Positions 1 to 8,324 of a DNA stretch of 64,000 bases are shown piece by piece. The DNA comes from Paenibacillus_E sp040812395. GTDB lineage: Bacteria > Bacillota > Bacilli > Paenibacillales > NBRC-103111. The position numbers and the translations under genes were made by a program. A model generated the notes under the pieces. That model made no database searches, had not been told where the DNA came from, and saw only the letters and a list, made by a program, of their open reading frames with translations. The stretch spans positions 62,001 through 126,000 of the forward strand of contig NZ_JBFNXH010000006.1 in assembly GCF_040812395.1 (NCBI RefSeq), given 5' to 3'. Each line of letters starts with the position of its first letter. Positions within the stretch are counted from its first letter, which is position 1.

Positions 1-572
1 TATTCTTGAATCGCGCTGGCATTAGTAAGCAGATTAAGATCACTTAACATGATTCCCTTCGGCTCCCCCGTTGTCCCGGAGGTCATAAACAGAACAGCGG
101 TCTCCTCAGGAGGAACATATCGCCTGCTTAACGGAATGTCTCCGTAGTCGCTCTCCAACAACTTACCGGTTGCCCCATCTATAAATCTTGTAGATACATT
201 TGAGCGCAACACAGGTTCTACATGTAAAAATCTATGCGGAGAAGTCAGCAGAGCCTCTGCTTCTACTTTGTGAATGACTTCTCTAACTTCTTCCCATTTG
301 GCAGCAGCATGCAAAGGAACCGGCACACCTCCTGCCAGTACAACGGCTATAAATGCCTGAAAGCAATCCGGTGTCTGGTCCATCCAAATTGCTGCAAGGA
401 AGCGATGCCGAAGACCCAATGATTTTAATGAGCCGGCAATCTGCTGTGCCTGTTCAAACATGGCCGCATAACTGATAAACGGTTTTTCTCCCAGCGAGGA
501 GTCCGCAAAATAAAATCCCCGATCGTCCCTGGCAGTTTCACGGAAAAAGCTCGTCAATGAACTTGCATCCAT
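1..572 (-). CDS. AMP-dependent synthetase/ligase, N-terminal part (cut by left edge)
   Basis: This is an adenylate-forming enzyme of the acyl-AMP ligase / NRPS adenylation superfamily. It activates a carboxylic acid with ATP, usually for transfer to a carrier protein. The visible part is 190 residues from ATG at 572, with AGGGGTG as ribosome binding site. The frame stays open to position 1, so the C-terminal half lies outside. The ATP-binding A3 motif TSGTTGEPKG is at about residues 164-173. It is the last visible gene of a minus-strand operon, 30 nt after the glycosyltransferase, and two carrier proteins encoded upstream are plausible partners. The substrate cannot be read from this half. 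Family assignment is secure from the motif; the role in the cluster is inferred. Confidence 0.85.
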   Translation of the reverse strand, partial: MDASSLTSFFRETARDDRGFYFADSSLGEKPFISYAAMFEQAQQIAGSLKSLGLRHRFLAAIWMDQTPDCFQAFIAVVLAGGVPVPLHAAAKWEEVREVIHKVEAEALLTSPHRFLHVEPVLRSNVSTRFIDGATGKLLESDYGDIPLSRRYVPPEETAVLFMTSGTTGEPKGIMLSDLNLLTNASAIQE

Positions 573-602
573 GGTTTCACCCCTGTTTTTCATTGGATAA
601 AC

Positions 603-1952
603 TTAGATTTTATTCGCAAAATGTTGAATGACCGGTTTGACCAAATGCATCCATTCGGATAAGGATTCACTGGAAGTATCCGACATTATCGTCAGAAGCG
701 ATTGACTATGAAATGAGAATTGCTTTAAGTTCTCGGTATGATAAATTTGCAGCAAGTCAGAAGGCGTAGAAGTTGCAAGTTCATCTGTGTTCAACTGTGT
801 GCATACTGATTTGCGGGATGACTCTTCGACCGCTGACACAATAAGCGGAGTAATTCGTTTATAATTGTAGTGCTGTGCGGCCTCAACGGCACGTCTGGAA
901 AATTGTTGCCTTTTGCGCTTATCCAGAAGTAATTGAACGGTATAGTCAATAAATTGGTCGATCTGAATGCGGGGCACCTGCTGCTCCCAATGACAATCCA
1001 CAAGAAAGCCGTCTTCCCCATGTAAGACTACTTCCCGGAACCCGTCCCAATTCGTACAAACAACAGGAAGCCCCCATACTTTGGCTTCGACCAGATTATA
1101 TCCGAATGTCTCTCCAGGATCGGTGGACAAATTCACTAGCAAATCAGCTCTTCGAAAAAGCTCTTCCTTCACTTCGCCTTCAACCGCACCAACAAACACC
1201 ACTTGATTGTGAAGTTCCAGCTCGTTAACCATAGTCTCTAATAGATGCTTGTACTGCTGTTTTTGGTGGTCCGATTGCCCTGTGTACTCGCCTGCAATGG
1301 ATAAGCGAACATTCGGCACTTTCGAGCAAATGGTTTTAAAGCCTTTCAAAAGAACGTGAATATTTTTCACATCTTCAATCCGGCCTATCGCAAGAAGGTG
1401 TTTCCCCTGTCGATTAACGGATTCACTCCCGGGAATATCAAAATCCCCCATCGCGATACTCAGTGGAATTAGATGCGCCAGCCGGTAGTTGTCTGAGATA
1501 CGAAGCAGCGCTTGTTTGCTGGATTCCGTACTGCAAAGCAGCACATCCCGCTCGGACAACCAGGGCGCGCAACCTATCCACTTTCTAATCCAAAACTCAG
1601 AACCCACCGAATGAGCCAGGAATAGAAACCCCAAATCCAATCCCGAACTGCTTCTGGCCATAAGCAAATAAGGCATGATGACCGGTAAATTAAGATACAA
1701 GGTCCGAATCTGATACCGCTCGCATAAGTCCGCCAATCTCTTCGACAAATCCATTAGCGAATCCGGGAATCCTTTTATCCAATTTTCTATCGTGCCTCCG
1801 AATAGCTTAAAGAAGCTAAATGAAGGGATTTTCACGAGTTCTGTATACTCTCCCAGGTACTGTATCCACTGGCCATCGATAATTCGTTCATTCACCCTAA
1901 CGGGTTCTCCCCCTATGTAACCAATACGATGTCTGGTTGCTGCTTCTATCAT
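603..1952 (-). CDS. GT4-family glycosyltransferase
   Basis: This is probably a retaining, cytoplasmic GT-B glycosyltransferase that uses a nucleotide sugar. The C-terminal half carries the GT4 EX7E motif (ETFGYNLVE, about residues 281-289) followed by GLPVV. A nucleotide-binding segment around residues 185-225 (LLAIGRIEDVKNIHVLLKGF, then LSIAGEY) is also typical. I start it at ATG 1952, where GGAGGG sits 5-6 nt upstream; a TTG 18 nt further up lies before that site. The length of 449 residues is normal. It lies between a carrier protein gene (39 nt upstream) and an AMP ligase (30 nt downstream), all on the minus strand. This suggests glycosylation of a small acylated product or lipid, but the acceptor is unknown. 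Confidence 0.85.
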   Translation of the reverse strand: MIEAATRHRIGYIGGEPVRVNERIIDGQWIQYLGEYTELVKIPSFSFFKLFGGTIENWIKGFPDSLMDLSKRLADLCERYQIRTLYLNLPVIMPYLLMARSSSGLDLGFLFLAHSVGSEFWIRKWIGCAPWLSERDVLLCSTESSKQALLRISDNYRLAHLIPLSIAMGDFDIPGSESVNRQGKHLLAIGRIEDVKNIHVLLKGFKTICSKVPNVRLSIAGEYTGQSDHQKQQYKHLLETMVNELELHNQVVFVGAVEGEVKEELFRRADLLVNLSTDPGETFGYNLVEAKVWGLPVVCTNWDGFREVVLHGEDGFLVDCHWEQQVPRIQIDQFIDYTVQLLLDKRKRQQFSRRAVEAAQHYNYKRITPLIVSAVEESSRKSVCTQLNTDELATSTPSDLLQIYHTENLKQFSFHSQSLLTIMSDTSSESLSEWMHLVKPVIQHFANKI

Positions 1953-1991
1953 TTTCCCTCCTGTTCGCAATTAAATTTGGATAAAACGAAG

Positions 1992-2255
1992 TCATTTTTC
2001 AAATAGCTTGTTCAAGATATGCTTAGCCAACTTCTCTATCGTTCTGGAGTTGTCTAACATTAATTCCTCATCTTCAAACCTGATGCCAAACTGCTGTTCA
2101 AGTTGAACAATCAAATTAATAGTTTTCACGGAGTCGACACCTAGTTCACGAAGTGGAACATCCGTTTGAAAGTTAGTTTCAACTTGCTGCGTAATGGAGG
2201 AAATTTTTTGTTTTATAGCGTAAACTATCTCTTCGCTACTATGGCCTATTTTCAT
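1992..2255 (-). CDS. Acyl/peptidyl carrier protein
   Basis: This is a free-standing carrier protein of 87 residues. The phosphopantetheine attachment motif GVDSV places the modified serine at residue 42. The four-helix carrier protein pattern is present, with acidic residues after the serine (FEDEEL). It starts 6 nt after the stop of the preceding carrier gene, so translation is probably coupled. Two consecutive carrier proteins in one operon imply two separately loaded building blocks, or a loading and a transfer station. It is not the fatty acid synthesis AcpP: the sequence around the serine differs from the usual DSLD and no fatty acid genes are nearby. The substrate is unknown. Confidence 0.88.
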   Translation of the reverse strand: MKIGHSSEEIVYAIKQKISSITQQVETNFQTDVPLRELGVDSVKTINLIVQLEQQFGIRFEDEELMLDNSRTIEKLAKHILNKLFEK

Positions 2256-2261
2256 CTGAAA

Positions 2262-2552
2262 TCACTCTCCCCGGTACGAAGCACTTTCATTGCTCTTCTG
2301 TTCGTTTTGAATCTCCTTGATAAACCATATCAGCGAGCCCACCGTTTTAAATAACGCTGAGTCTACATCCTCTTCCGGAATGGAGATTTCGAATGCCTCT
2401 TCAATGTAAACCAACAGTTGAAGGACCATAATAGAATCAATATGCAAGTCCTCATAGATACGATCAGTATCACGTAACTCATGAGAAAGCTGCATTTGTA
2501 ATTTTTCCCTAATAATAGAGTCAAGGGTGCTTAAAATCGTATTTTTCTCCAT
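2262..2552 (-). CDS. asbD: AsbD-like aryl carrier protein
   Basis: This is a carrier protein of 96 residues with the attachment serine at residue 40 in the motif DLHIDS. From memory it resembles AsbD of the Bacillus anthracis petrobactin pathway over its length. Shared features are the LxIDSxMxLQLxVYIE segment after the serine and a later TVGSL segment. AsbD carries 3,4-dihydroxybenzoate loaded by AsbC. Here the AsbC-like gene ends one base before this start, and AAAGGACC at the end of that gene is the ribosome binding site, so the pair is tightly coupled as in the asb operon. What follows (second carrier, glycosyltransferase) is not the asb order. The carrier role is certain; the AsbD relationship is likely; the aryl substrate is inferred. 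Confidence 0.82.
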   Translation of the reverse strand: MEKNTILSTLDSIIREKLQMQLSHELRDTDRIYEDLHIDSIMVLQLLVYIEEAFEISIPEEDVDSALFKTVGSLIWFIKEIQNEQKSNESASYRGE

Positions 2553-2553
2553 G

Positions 2554-3804
2554 TTATGAGGTCCTTTCTTGCTCGAATAATAAAGTTCGGCTCACTTTGC
2601 CCGATGGCAGCTTCGGAATCTCCCGAACGATTTCAATAATGCTTGGCACTTTATAGGCTGGCAGATGAGCCATGCACCAATTTTTAATTTCAAGTGGTCC
2701 TATCCCGTCAGAGACGATCACCTGCGCTTTGACGGCCTCCCCCCATACTTTGTGAGGCATTTTGTGAACAACAACCTCTTTAATCCCCTGCATACGGCCT
2801 ATTGTATTTTCCAGTTCAGAAGGGAAGACTTTGAGCCCAGATACATTAATCACATCATCCATCCTGCCCCACACGTGCAGCTCCCCTGATTCAGCAATTT
2901 CCCCCGCATCATTGGTATGAATGCGATTACTGCCTACCTGAACGACGATCTCGTTTAAGGTCGGATGCGAGGCGCTTGGCGATAGAGTAACTTGCAAATG
3001 GTTGAGCGGCCGACCTACATCAGAAGATACGGAGTCAAGCTTACCCAAGGAAATGCATCCAACCTCCGTACATCCGTATTGCTGCCAAACCTCATGCGAT
3101 TTGGGCTTTAGCTGTGAAAGCAATGCATCCGTCAAAGGCGCTCCTGAACTAATAAGCTTGTGGTAGGCTAGTTCCTCTTTCCCAAACGAATTTAGTAAGT
3201 GATACAGAAATGGAACAGCGTAGATAATCGATTTTGGCGTCGATCGAATCAATTGGAGAGCAAACTTGGGATTGGGACTCTGCACAACTATCGGCTCTGC
3301 ATCTCTCTGCATACTGGCCAGAACGCCCGCTATCAAGCCGAATGAATGTGAAACCGGAACGAGAATGACAGCTTTCTCATCCGAAGAGGCTGAGAGGGCT
3401 CGGTTATAGTTTTCGATTTCAATTCCGATCTCATGCCACTCACGCGACACCAGCTTAGACTTGCCGGTCGTACCTGAGCTGAACTGCATTAACGATGGGG
3501 GATGAAAGGGTTGATTCTTGTCGATTTCAATAATGAATTCCACGTTTCCATAGATTAAATAGTGACAATTTGAACGAATGGCAAGTTCTTTGGCCGTTTC
3601 CAGCGGGGTATCTGGATGAATCAGCAAAATGGAACCCGATCGTTCTTGTAAGTATTGGACGAAAACAATAAGATCAAAAGATTCTTTGAGGCAAACGGCG
3701 TAGACCCTACCTTCCGGTCGCGAAAGTTCGGCTAATCTCCCCAGATAAGAAATCCTTGAAGAGAAGTCCTCTTTACAAAATCTTTGTTTATTCACTACTA
3801 ACAA
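2554..3804 (-). CDS. asbC: AsbC-like aryl-AMP ligase (3,4-dihydroxybenzoate-type)
   Basis: This is an adenylate-forming enzyme of 416 residues, short for the superfamily (usually about 500) but matching the length of AsbC, the 3,4-dihydroxybenzoate-AMP ligase of petrobactin synthesis. The ATP motif SSGTTGKSK is at residues 109-117. QQYGCTEVG follows near residue 240, GRMDDVINVSGLKVFP marks the hinge region, and SGKVSR near the end holds the catalytic lysine. From memory the start MLVVNK and most of these blocks match AsbC. The start is TTG 3804, eight bases after AAGGAGG. It is the first gene of the operon and is followed at once by an AsbD-like carrier. Ligase function is sure; a catechol-type substrate is inferred from the resemblance. 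Confidence 0.85.
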   Translation of the reverse strand: MLVVNKQRFCKEDFSSRISYLGRLAELSRPEGRVYAVCLKESFDLIVFVQYLQERSGSILLIHPDTPLETAKELAIRSNCHYLIYGNVEFIIEIDKNQPFHPPSLMQFSSGTTGKSKLVSREWHEIGIEIENYNRALSASSDEKAVILVPVSHSFGLIAGVLASMQRDAEPIVVQSPNPKFALQLIRSTPKSIIYAVPFLYHLLNSFGKEELAYHKLISSGAPLTDALLSQLKPKSHEVWQQYGCTEVGCISLGKLDSVSSDVGRPLNHLQVTLSPSASHPTLNEIVVQVGSNRIHTNDAGEIAESGELHVWGRMDDVINVSGLKVFPSELENTIGRMQGIKEVVVHKMPHKVWGEAVKAQVIVSDGIGPLEIKNWCMAHLPAYKVPSIIEIVREIPKLPSGKVSRTLLFEQERTS

Positions 3805-3877
3805 AGTTCCCCCTCCTTACAAGAGATATGGAAGCGTTATCAAAGAACAAGATGTCACATCCCCCAGATGACTAATA

Positions 3878-3894
3878 ATTGTTATCCTAACAAT
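3878..3894. promoter_or_regulatory. Palindrome upstream of the asbC-like operon (possible operator)
   Basis: This is a perfect 7-3-7 inverted repeat (ATTGTTA, three bases, TAACAAT) in the AT-rich leader of the minus-strand biosynthetic operon, about 75 bp before its TTG start. Its size and symmetry suit a dimeric repressor such as a MarR- or TetR-type protein. It is not a good Fur box. No regulator gene is adjacent. The role is inferred. Confidence 0.4.
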
Positions 3895-3974
3895 ATCATT
3901 CAATTACCTGTAATATAATCCCATAATAACTCCAAATTATTATTTTTTGCAAGTAAATTATTTAATTAAAGTAA

Positions 3975-4009
3975 AATAATGCTAACACAATAATAATGTT
4001 AGCATTATT
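3975..4009. repeat. 12-bp perfect inverted repeat between GDPD gene and asbC-like operon
   Basis: The arms AATAATGCTAAC (3975-3986) and GTTAGCATTATT (3998-4009) are exact reverse complements around an 11-base loop. The site lies 20 bp past the stop of the phosphodiesterase gene, so it may be a weak terminator for it (the minus-strand side reads into a broken T-rich stretch). It may instead be an operator for the biosynthetic operon. The low GC stem argues against a strong terminator. Confidence 0.45.
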
Positions 4010-4028
4010 ATTTGGGTCAAAGAAAATT

Positions 4029-4763
4029 TCATTTTGTTTCCATGAGCTCCCTCAGCCGTCCCGGGAAATCCGTAATAATCCCCGTCACCCCGCAGGCAAT
4101 CATCCGCTTGTAATCCTGCACATGATTGACCGTGTAAGGGTACACCGCTAACTCCGCTGCCGCTGCACCATCCACATCGCCTTGATCAATGGAGTGAAAG
4201 TGAGGATGCAGAGAGAACACTTCAATGCCCATCAATTGCGTATACGCCGCATGATCGATTAAGTTAGCCGCGTACAGCAGCCCTACTTTAACGGCCGGCT
4301 CCGCTTGCTTGATGCGGCGAATGACTTTGTGATCGAACGACGAGATGACCACGTCCTCCATTCTGCCTCTCTCGCGAAGAAAAGCGAGCAGCGCATGTTC
4401 CATGCGGCCTTCGTAAGCATGCTTCACTTCCACGTTGATCAGGATCCCCGCCGGTACCAAATCAAAAACCTCGCGCAGAAGAGGCACCTGCTCCCCGCGG
4501 AATGCATCCGAGAACCAGGCCCCTGCATCCAACCGTCCAATCTCATCCATGGTCTGTTCGCATATTAGCCCGGAGCCATTAGTCGTCCGATCCAGCGTAT
4601 GATCGTGACAGACGACAATCTTTCCGTCTTTGGATATATGTACATCCAGTTCAATGCCTTCAGCCCCTTGCTCAAGTGCAAGCGCAAAAGAAGCTAGCGT
4701 ATTTTCTGGCGCCTCGCCTGCTGCCCCTCTGTGTCCAATTACGATCGGTTTTAGCCTATTCAT
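4029..4763 (-). CDS. Glycerophosphodiester phosphodiesterase
   Basis: The enzyme hydrolyses glycerophosphodiesters from phospholipid turnover to sn-glycerol 3-phosphate and an alcohol. The GDPD fold signature is complete for a 244-residue cytoplasmic member: GHRGAAGEAPENT near the N-terminus (catalytic His and Glu), ELDVHISKDG, then CHDHTLDRTTNG. I start at ATG 4763, where GGGAGTG is 7 nt upstream; a longer reading frame adds 45 unconserved residues without a better site. No signal peptide is seen with this start, so substrates would have to be imported. The divergent Ugp-like importer directly upstream fits that: uptake of glycerophosphodiesters, then cleavage inside. Regulation by phosphate is possible but not shown. 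Confidence 0.93.
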   Translation of the reverse strand: MNRLKPIVIGHRGAAGEAPENTLASFALALEQGAEGIELDVHISKDGKIVVCHDHTLDRTTNGSGLICEQTMDEIGRLDAGAWFSDAFRGEQVPLLREVFDLVPAGILINVEVKHAYEGRMEHALLAFLRERGRMEDVVISSFDHKVIRRIKQAEPAVKVGLLYAANLIDHAAYTQLMGIEVFSLHPHFHSIDQGDVDGAAAAELAVYPYTVNHVQDYKRMIACGVTGIITDFPGRLRELMETK

Positions 4764-4982
4764 CGTCAACACTCCCAACATGATTTCTTTCTGTATGCTC
4801 AAATTATAGATGAATTCAACCAATTGTGCCCAGTGAACATTCGAAAGGTTAAATGGTAATTTTGTAAAGACCTTCAATAAAATCAACAATTTATTCATGT
4901 CTATTTAATCTCGGTCAAATACAACTTCTATATGATTGAGAACGATTAGTAGGAGTCTAATAATATTGTGGAGGATTTACCT

Positions 4983-5942
4983 ATGAATACGCTGGAAAGA
5001 GATTTACCGCTTACTGCGTCTGCCAAACCATCTGGCAAGCTGCATCACAAAATCAACACGCTCTCTGCCCAGAAGTGGACGGAATCGCTGCTTGGTTTTA
5101 TGTTCTTGGCACCTTCACTTGTTCTATTTGCCATTTTCCTTTTCTACCCACTCTTTCAAAGCATTTATCTTAGCGTTAATGAAACCGATCCTCGCGGTAG
5201 GATCGCAGGTTATGTCGGACTCGACAATTTCACTGCTATTTTCACCTCCGAACGCTTTTATAAAAGTCTCGAGGTCACAGGCGCATTCACCCTGCTCACT
5301 GTACCAACCGGAATCGTTTTGGCTCTCCTGCTCGCCGCCTTGACCCATAATCACTTGAAAGGCATGCGAATTTTCCAATTCATTTTCTCTTTGCCTGTAG
5401 TTCTATCCGTCAGTACCTCGGCAGTCATTTGGATGATGCTGTTCCACCCCAGTGTCGGCATGCTCAATTACATGCTTAGCCTGCTCGGCATAGGACCCGT
5501 TGCTTGGCTGACCGACCCAAGATGGGCACTGTTCTCTATCTCTATGATGACCATTTGGATGAATCTCGGCTTCAATTACATTGTCTTGCTCAGCGGCCTT
5601 CAGGGAGTACCCGATGACATCTACGATAGCGCCAAAATCGATGGCGCAGGCCCTATTCGGACGTTTGTGCAAATTATTATGCCGCTCGTATCTCCAACTA
5701 TATTTTTTGTAACCATTGTCTCGATCATTGGCGCATTTCAGTCTTTCGGCCAGATTCACATTTTGACCAGAGGCGGTCCTGCTAACTCCACTCAATTCAT
5801 CGTCTACTCCATTTATCAAGACGCATTCATTAATTACCGATTCGGCATAGGGAGCGCCCAAGCCTTAGTGCTCTTCGTCCTCATTCTCATACTGACTGTT
5901 GTACAATTTAAAGCATTTGAAAGGAATGTACACTATCAATGA
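4983..5942 (+). CDS. ABC sugar/glycerol-phosphate importer permease, UgpA/MalF type
   Basis: This is the first of two membrane subunits of a carbohydrate-type (CUT1) ABC importer. It has 319 residues with about six membrane segments. The ATPase-contacting EAA loop reads YDSAKIDGAGP near residues 210-220, followed by MPLVSP. I start at ATG 4983 because GGAGG lies 8 nt upstream; an in-frame GTG overlaps that site. The stop overlaps the next permease by ATGA, so the two are translated together. With the phosphodiesterase on the other side of the divergent region, a glycerol 3-phosphate or glycerophosphodiester substrate is the best guess. Sugar import cannot be excluded from sequence alone. Confidence 0.92.
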   Translation: MNTLERDLPLTASAKPSGKLHHKINTLSAQKWTESLLGFMFLAPSLVLFAIFLFYPLFQSIYLSVNETDPRGRIAGYVGLDNFTAIFTSERFYKSLEVTGAFTLLTVPTGIVLALLLAALTHNHLKGMRIFQFIFSLPVVLSVSTSAVIWMMLFHPSVGMLNYMLSLLGIGPVAWLTDPRWALFSISMMTIWMNLGFNYIVLLSGLQGVPDDIYDSAKIDGAGPIRTFVQIIMPLVSPTIFFVTIVSIIGAFQSFGQIHILTRGGPANSTQFIVYSIYQDAFINYRFGIGSAQALVLFVLILILTVVQFKAFERNVHYQ

Positions 5943-6760
5943 GCAATCGCATCCAAAACACGCTTGTTTATGTCCTCTTGATCATTTTCGCCGCACTGAT
6001 CCTTTATCCCATTTTTTATACCTTCACATCCGTTTTCATGACGCCCGCGGAAGCGTCATCTTACCCGCCCCGCCTCTGGCCAACCGGCCTTTACATAGGA
6101 AGCATCAGTGCGGTCTTGAAGCTGGTTCCGATCGGCACCTTTATTTCAAACAGCTTCATCGTTTCCTCGATCATCATGATCGGACAATTGCTTACGGCCA
6201 GCATGGCCGCCTACGCTTTTGCCAATATTTCGTTTAAAGGAAAAGCAGTCATCTTCGCTATCTTCATGGCCACTATGATGGTTCCTTGGGAAGTAACAAT
6301 CATTCCCAACTATTTGACTGTGAAAAAATGGGGTTGGCTTGACAGCCTGCAGGGCCTGACAGTGCCCTTTCTTGCGTCAGCGTTTGGAACGTTTCTTCTG
6401 CGCCAATTTTTCCTTCAACTGCCTCGCGAGCTGTTTGAAGCAGCAAAGCTGGACGGATGCGGCCATATCCGCTGCTTCTTCCGTATCGTACTGCCTCTTT
6501 CACGTCCTGCACTAGCGACTTTGGCGGTCTATGCATTCCTGAACGCATGGAATATGTACTTGTGGCCGCTGCTAGTCACCAATAGCGTTGACAAACGAAC
6601 GGCTCAAATCGGTATCGCCATGCTTCAATTTGAAGAACTCACCGTATGGAACTTGGTATTGACGGGCGTAGCGCTCGTTCTGCTGCCTTCGCTGCTTCTT
6701 CTCGTGTTTGGACTGAAGCAGCTCGTGCGCGGTTTAACCGCAGGTGCGTTAAAGGGTTAG
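5939..6760 (+). CDS. ABC sugar/glycerol-phosphate importer permease, UgpE/MalG type
   Basis: This is the second membrane subunit of the same CUT1 importer, 273 residues with six predicted membrane segments. The EAA loop reads FEAAKLDGCGHIRCFFRIVLPLSRP in two adjoining blocks, the site that docks on the ATPase. It overlaps the upstream permease by 4 nt. The solute-binding protein gene follows after 87 nt. No ATP-binding subunit is encoded beside it. Many Gram-positive CUT1 importers share one ATPase of the MsmX type encoded elsewhere, and that is the likely arrangement here. Confidence 0.92.
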   Translation: MSNRIQNTLVYVLLIIFAALILYPIFYTFTSVFMTPAEASSYPPRLWPTGLYIGSISAVLKLVPIGTFISNSFIVSSIIMIGQLLTASMAAYAFANISFKGKAVIFAIFMATMMVPWEVTIIPNYLTVKKWGWLDSLQGLTVPFLASAFGTFLLRQFFLQLPRELFEAAKLDGCGHIRCFFRIVLPLSRPALATLAVYAFLNAWNMYLWPLLVTNSVDKRTAQIGIAMLQFEELTVWNLVLTGVALVLLPSLLLLVFGLKQLVRGLTAGALKG

Positions 6761-6847
6761 TCGCCACTTGTTCGATGGCTCCTCTGTTGCGGTATCATAC
6801 CGGAACGGATCACCATAAATAATGAATACATAAAGGGAGAGAAAAAA

Positions 6848-8245
6848 ATGAAATCCTTGAAAATGAGAAGCTCTGTCATCGCTATGACTGCACTCGTCAT
6901 GATGCTCACTAGCGCTTGCGGCTCAACTGAAAAGACAACCTCCGGCTCATCCGCTTCACCGGCAGCAAGTCCGTCCGCTGAAGCGAAAACCGCCGATACG
7001 AAGAAATCGAGCGAACCGGTCAAAGTCATCTGGTGGCACTCCATGAGTGGAGAGCTTGGGAAAGCCGTGGACAAGCTTGTCGCAGATTTCAACGCCTCTC
7101 ATAAAGATGTTCAAGTCGAAGCTGTATTCCAAGGCACGTACGACGAGAGCTTAAACAAAATGAAAGCTTCGATGGATACCAAAAGCGGCCCTTCGCTCAT
7201 TCAGGTTTACGAAATCGGCTCCCGCTTCATGATCGATTCCAAGGCAATTACACCTGTTCAAACCTTTGTCGACGCTGACAAATTCGATCTTTCCCAACTG
7301 GAAGACAATATTTTGAACTATTATAAGTTCGATAACAAGCTTTATTCCATGCCTTTCAATACATCCAATCCGATTCTGTACTATAACAAAGACATGTTCA
7401 AAGCCGCAGGTCTTGATCCAGAGAAGCCGCCAACTACTTACGAAGATGTAGCCAAAGCTTCCCAAGCACTTAGTAAAGACGGAAAATTAGGTTCCTCCTT
7501 CGCGATTTACGGCTGGTTCATGGAGCAATTTTTCGCCAATCAAGGCGTCGAGTACCTCAATAACGGAAATGGACGCACAGCTTCAGCTACAGAATCAGTT
7601 GTAAATAACGAGGCTGGCGTTAAAACATTGACATGGTGGAAGCAAATGGTCGATAACAAGACTTCTGCCAACCTGGGCCGCAAAACCGATGATACGAAGA
7701 AAGCTTTCTTAGCCGGTCAAGTTGCCATGACCTTGGATTCTACAGCTGCTCTGCGCGGTATCGTGGCAGGTACTGAAGGCAAATTCCAAGTCGGTACTGC
7801 GTTCCTGCCCAAACCTGCTGATTCAAAAGAAGGCGGTGTCGTTGTCGGTGGCGCTAGCTTGTACATCCTTAACAACAAATCCGAAGCTGAGCAAAAAGGC
7901 GCGTGGGAGTTCATTAAATTCCTGACGAATCCGCAAACGCAAGCTTGGTGGCACGTGAACACGGGCTACTTCCCAATTACGAAAAAAGCATACGACGAGC
8001 AGCTTGTGAAGGATAACCTTGCTAAATATCCTCAGTTCCAAACGGCGATTGACCAATTGCACGCAACCAAACCGAGCAAAGCAACACAAGGCGCTGTCAT
8101 GGGTGTATTCCCGGAAGCCCGTCAAATCGTAGAAACTGCCATTGAAGAAGCACTGACTGGCAAAAAAGCGCCGAAAGACGCGCTCGATGGAGCTGCGAAA
8201 AGCATTACAGAGAAAATTGCCGCTTATAATAAAACGGTGAAATAA
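6848..8245 (+). CDS. ABC importer solute-binding lipoprotein, UgpB-like
   Basis: This is the extracellular solute-binding lipoprotein of the importer. The N-terminus is a typical lipoprotein signal: positive residues, a hydrophobic core and the lipobox TSAC with Cys24 as the lipidated residue. A Ser/Ala/Lys-rich tether to about residue 57 follows. The mature part begins VIWWHSMSGELGKAVDKLV, the opening of family 1 binding proteins related to UgpB. The length of 465 residues is normal. The ribosome binding site AAGGGAGAG is close to the ATG. The W-rich start and the neighbouring phosphodiesterase favour glycerol 3-phosphate or glycerophosphodiesters as ligand. Specificity is inferred. Confidence 0.92.
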   Translation: MKSLKMRSSVIAMTALVMMLTSACGSTEKTTSGSSASPAASPSAEAKTADTKKSSEPVKVIWWHSMSGELGKAVDKLVADFNASHKDVQVEAVFQGTYDESLNKMKASMDTKSGPSLIQVYEIGSRFMIDSKAITPVQTFVDADKFDLSQLEDNILNYYKFDNKLYSMPFNTSNPILYYNKDMFKAAGLDPEKPPTTYEDVAKASQALSKDGKLGSSFAIYGWFMEQFFANQGVEYLNNGNGRTASATESVVNNEAGVKTLTWWKQMVDNKTSANLGRKTDDTKKAFLAGQVAMTLDSTAALRGIVAGTEGKFQVGTAFLPKPADSKEGGVVVGGASLYILNNKSEAEQKGAWEFIKFLTNPQTQAWWHVNTGYFPITKKAYDEQLVKDNLAKYPQFQTAIDQLHATKPSKATQGAVMGVFPEARQIVETAIEEALTGKKAPKDALDGAAKSITEKIAAYNKTVK

Positions 8246-8270
8246 CACATTTATCACTTTTCCAATGCTA

Positions 8271-8299
8271 TTGACCTTTTGCCAAAATCGGCATATACT
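8271..8299 (+). promoter_or_regulatory. Sigma-A promoter of the serC T-box leader
   Basis: TTGACC (8271-8276) and TATACT (8294-8299) are separated by 17 bp. Transcription would begin near 8306, just before the T-box structure. Each hexamer matches the consensus at five of six bases. Confidence 0.75.
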
Positions 8300-8324
8300 T
8301 CTATTCAACATCCATACTCGATTA

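Noticed and set aside
3876..3900. Fur box controlling the asbC-like operon
   Set aside because: The palindrome ATTGTTA-N3-TAACAAT does not fit the 19-bp or 7-1-7 Fur pattern.
4764..4982. PhoP box repeats between the phosphodiesterase and the importer
   Set aside because: TTTACA- and TTAAC-like words occur but not with regular 11-bp spacing; the region is simply AT-rich.
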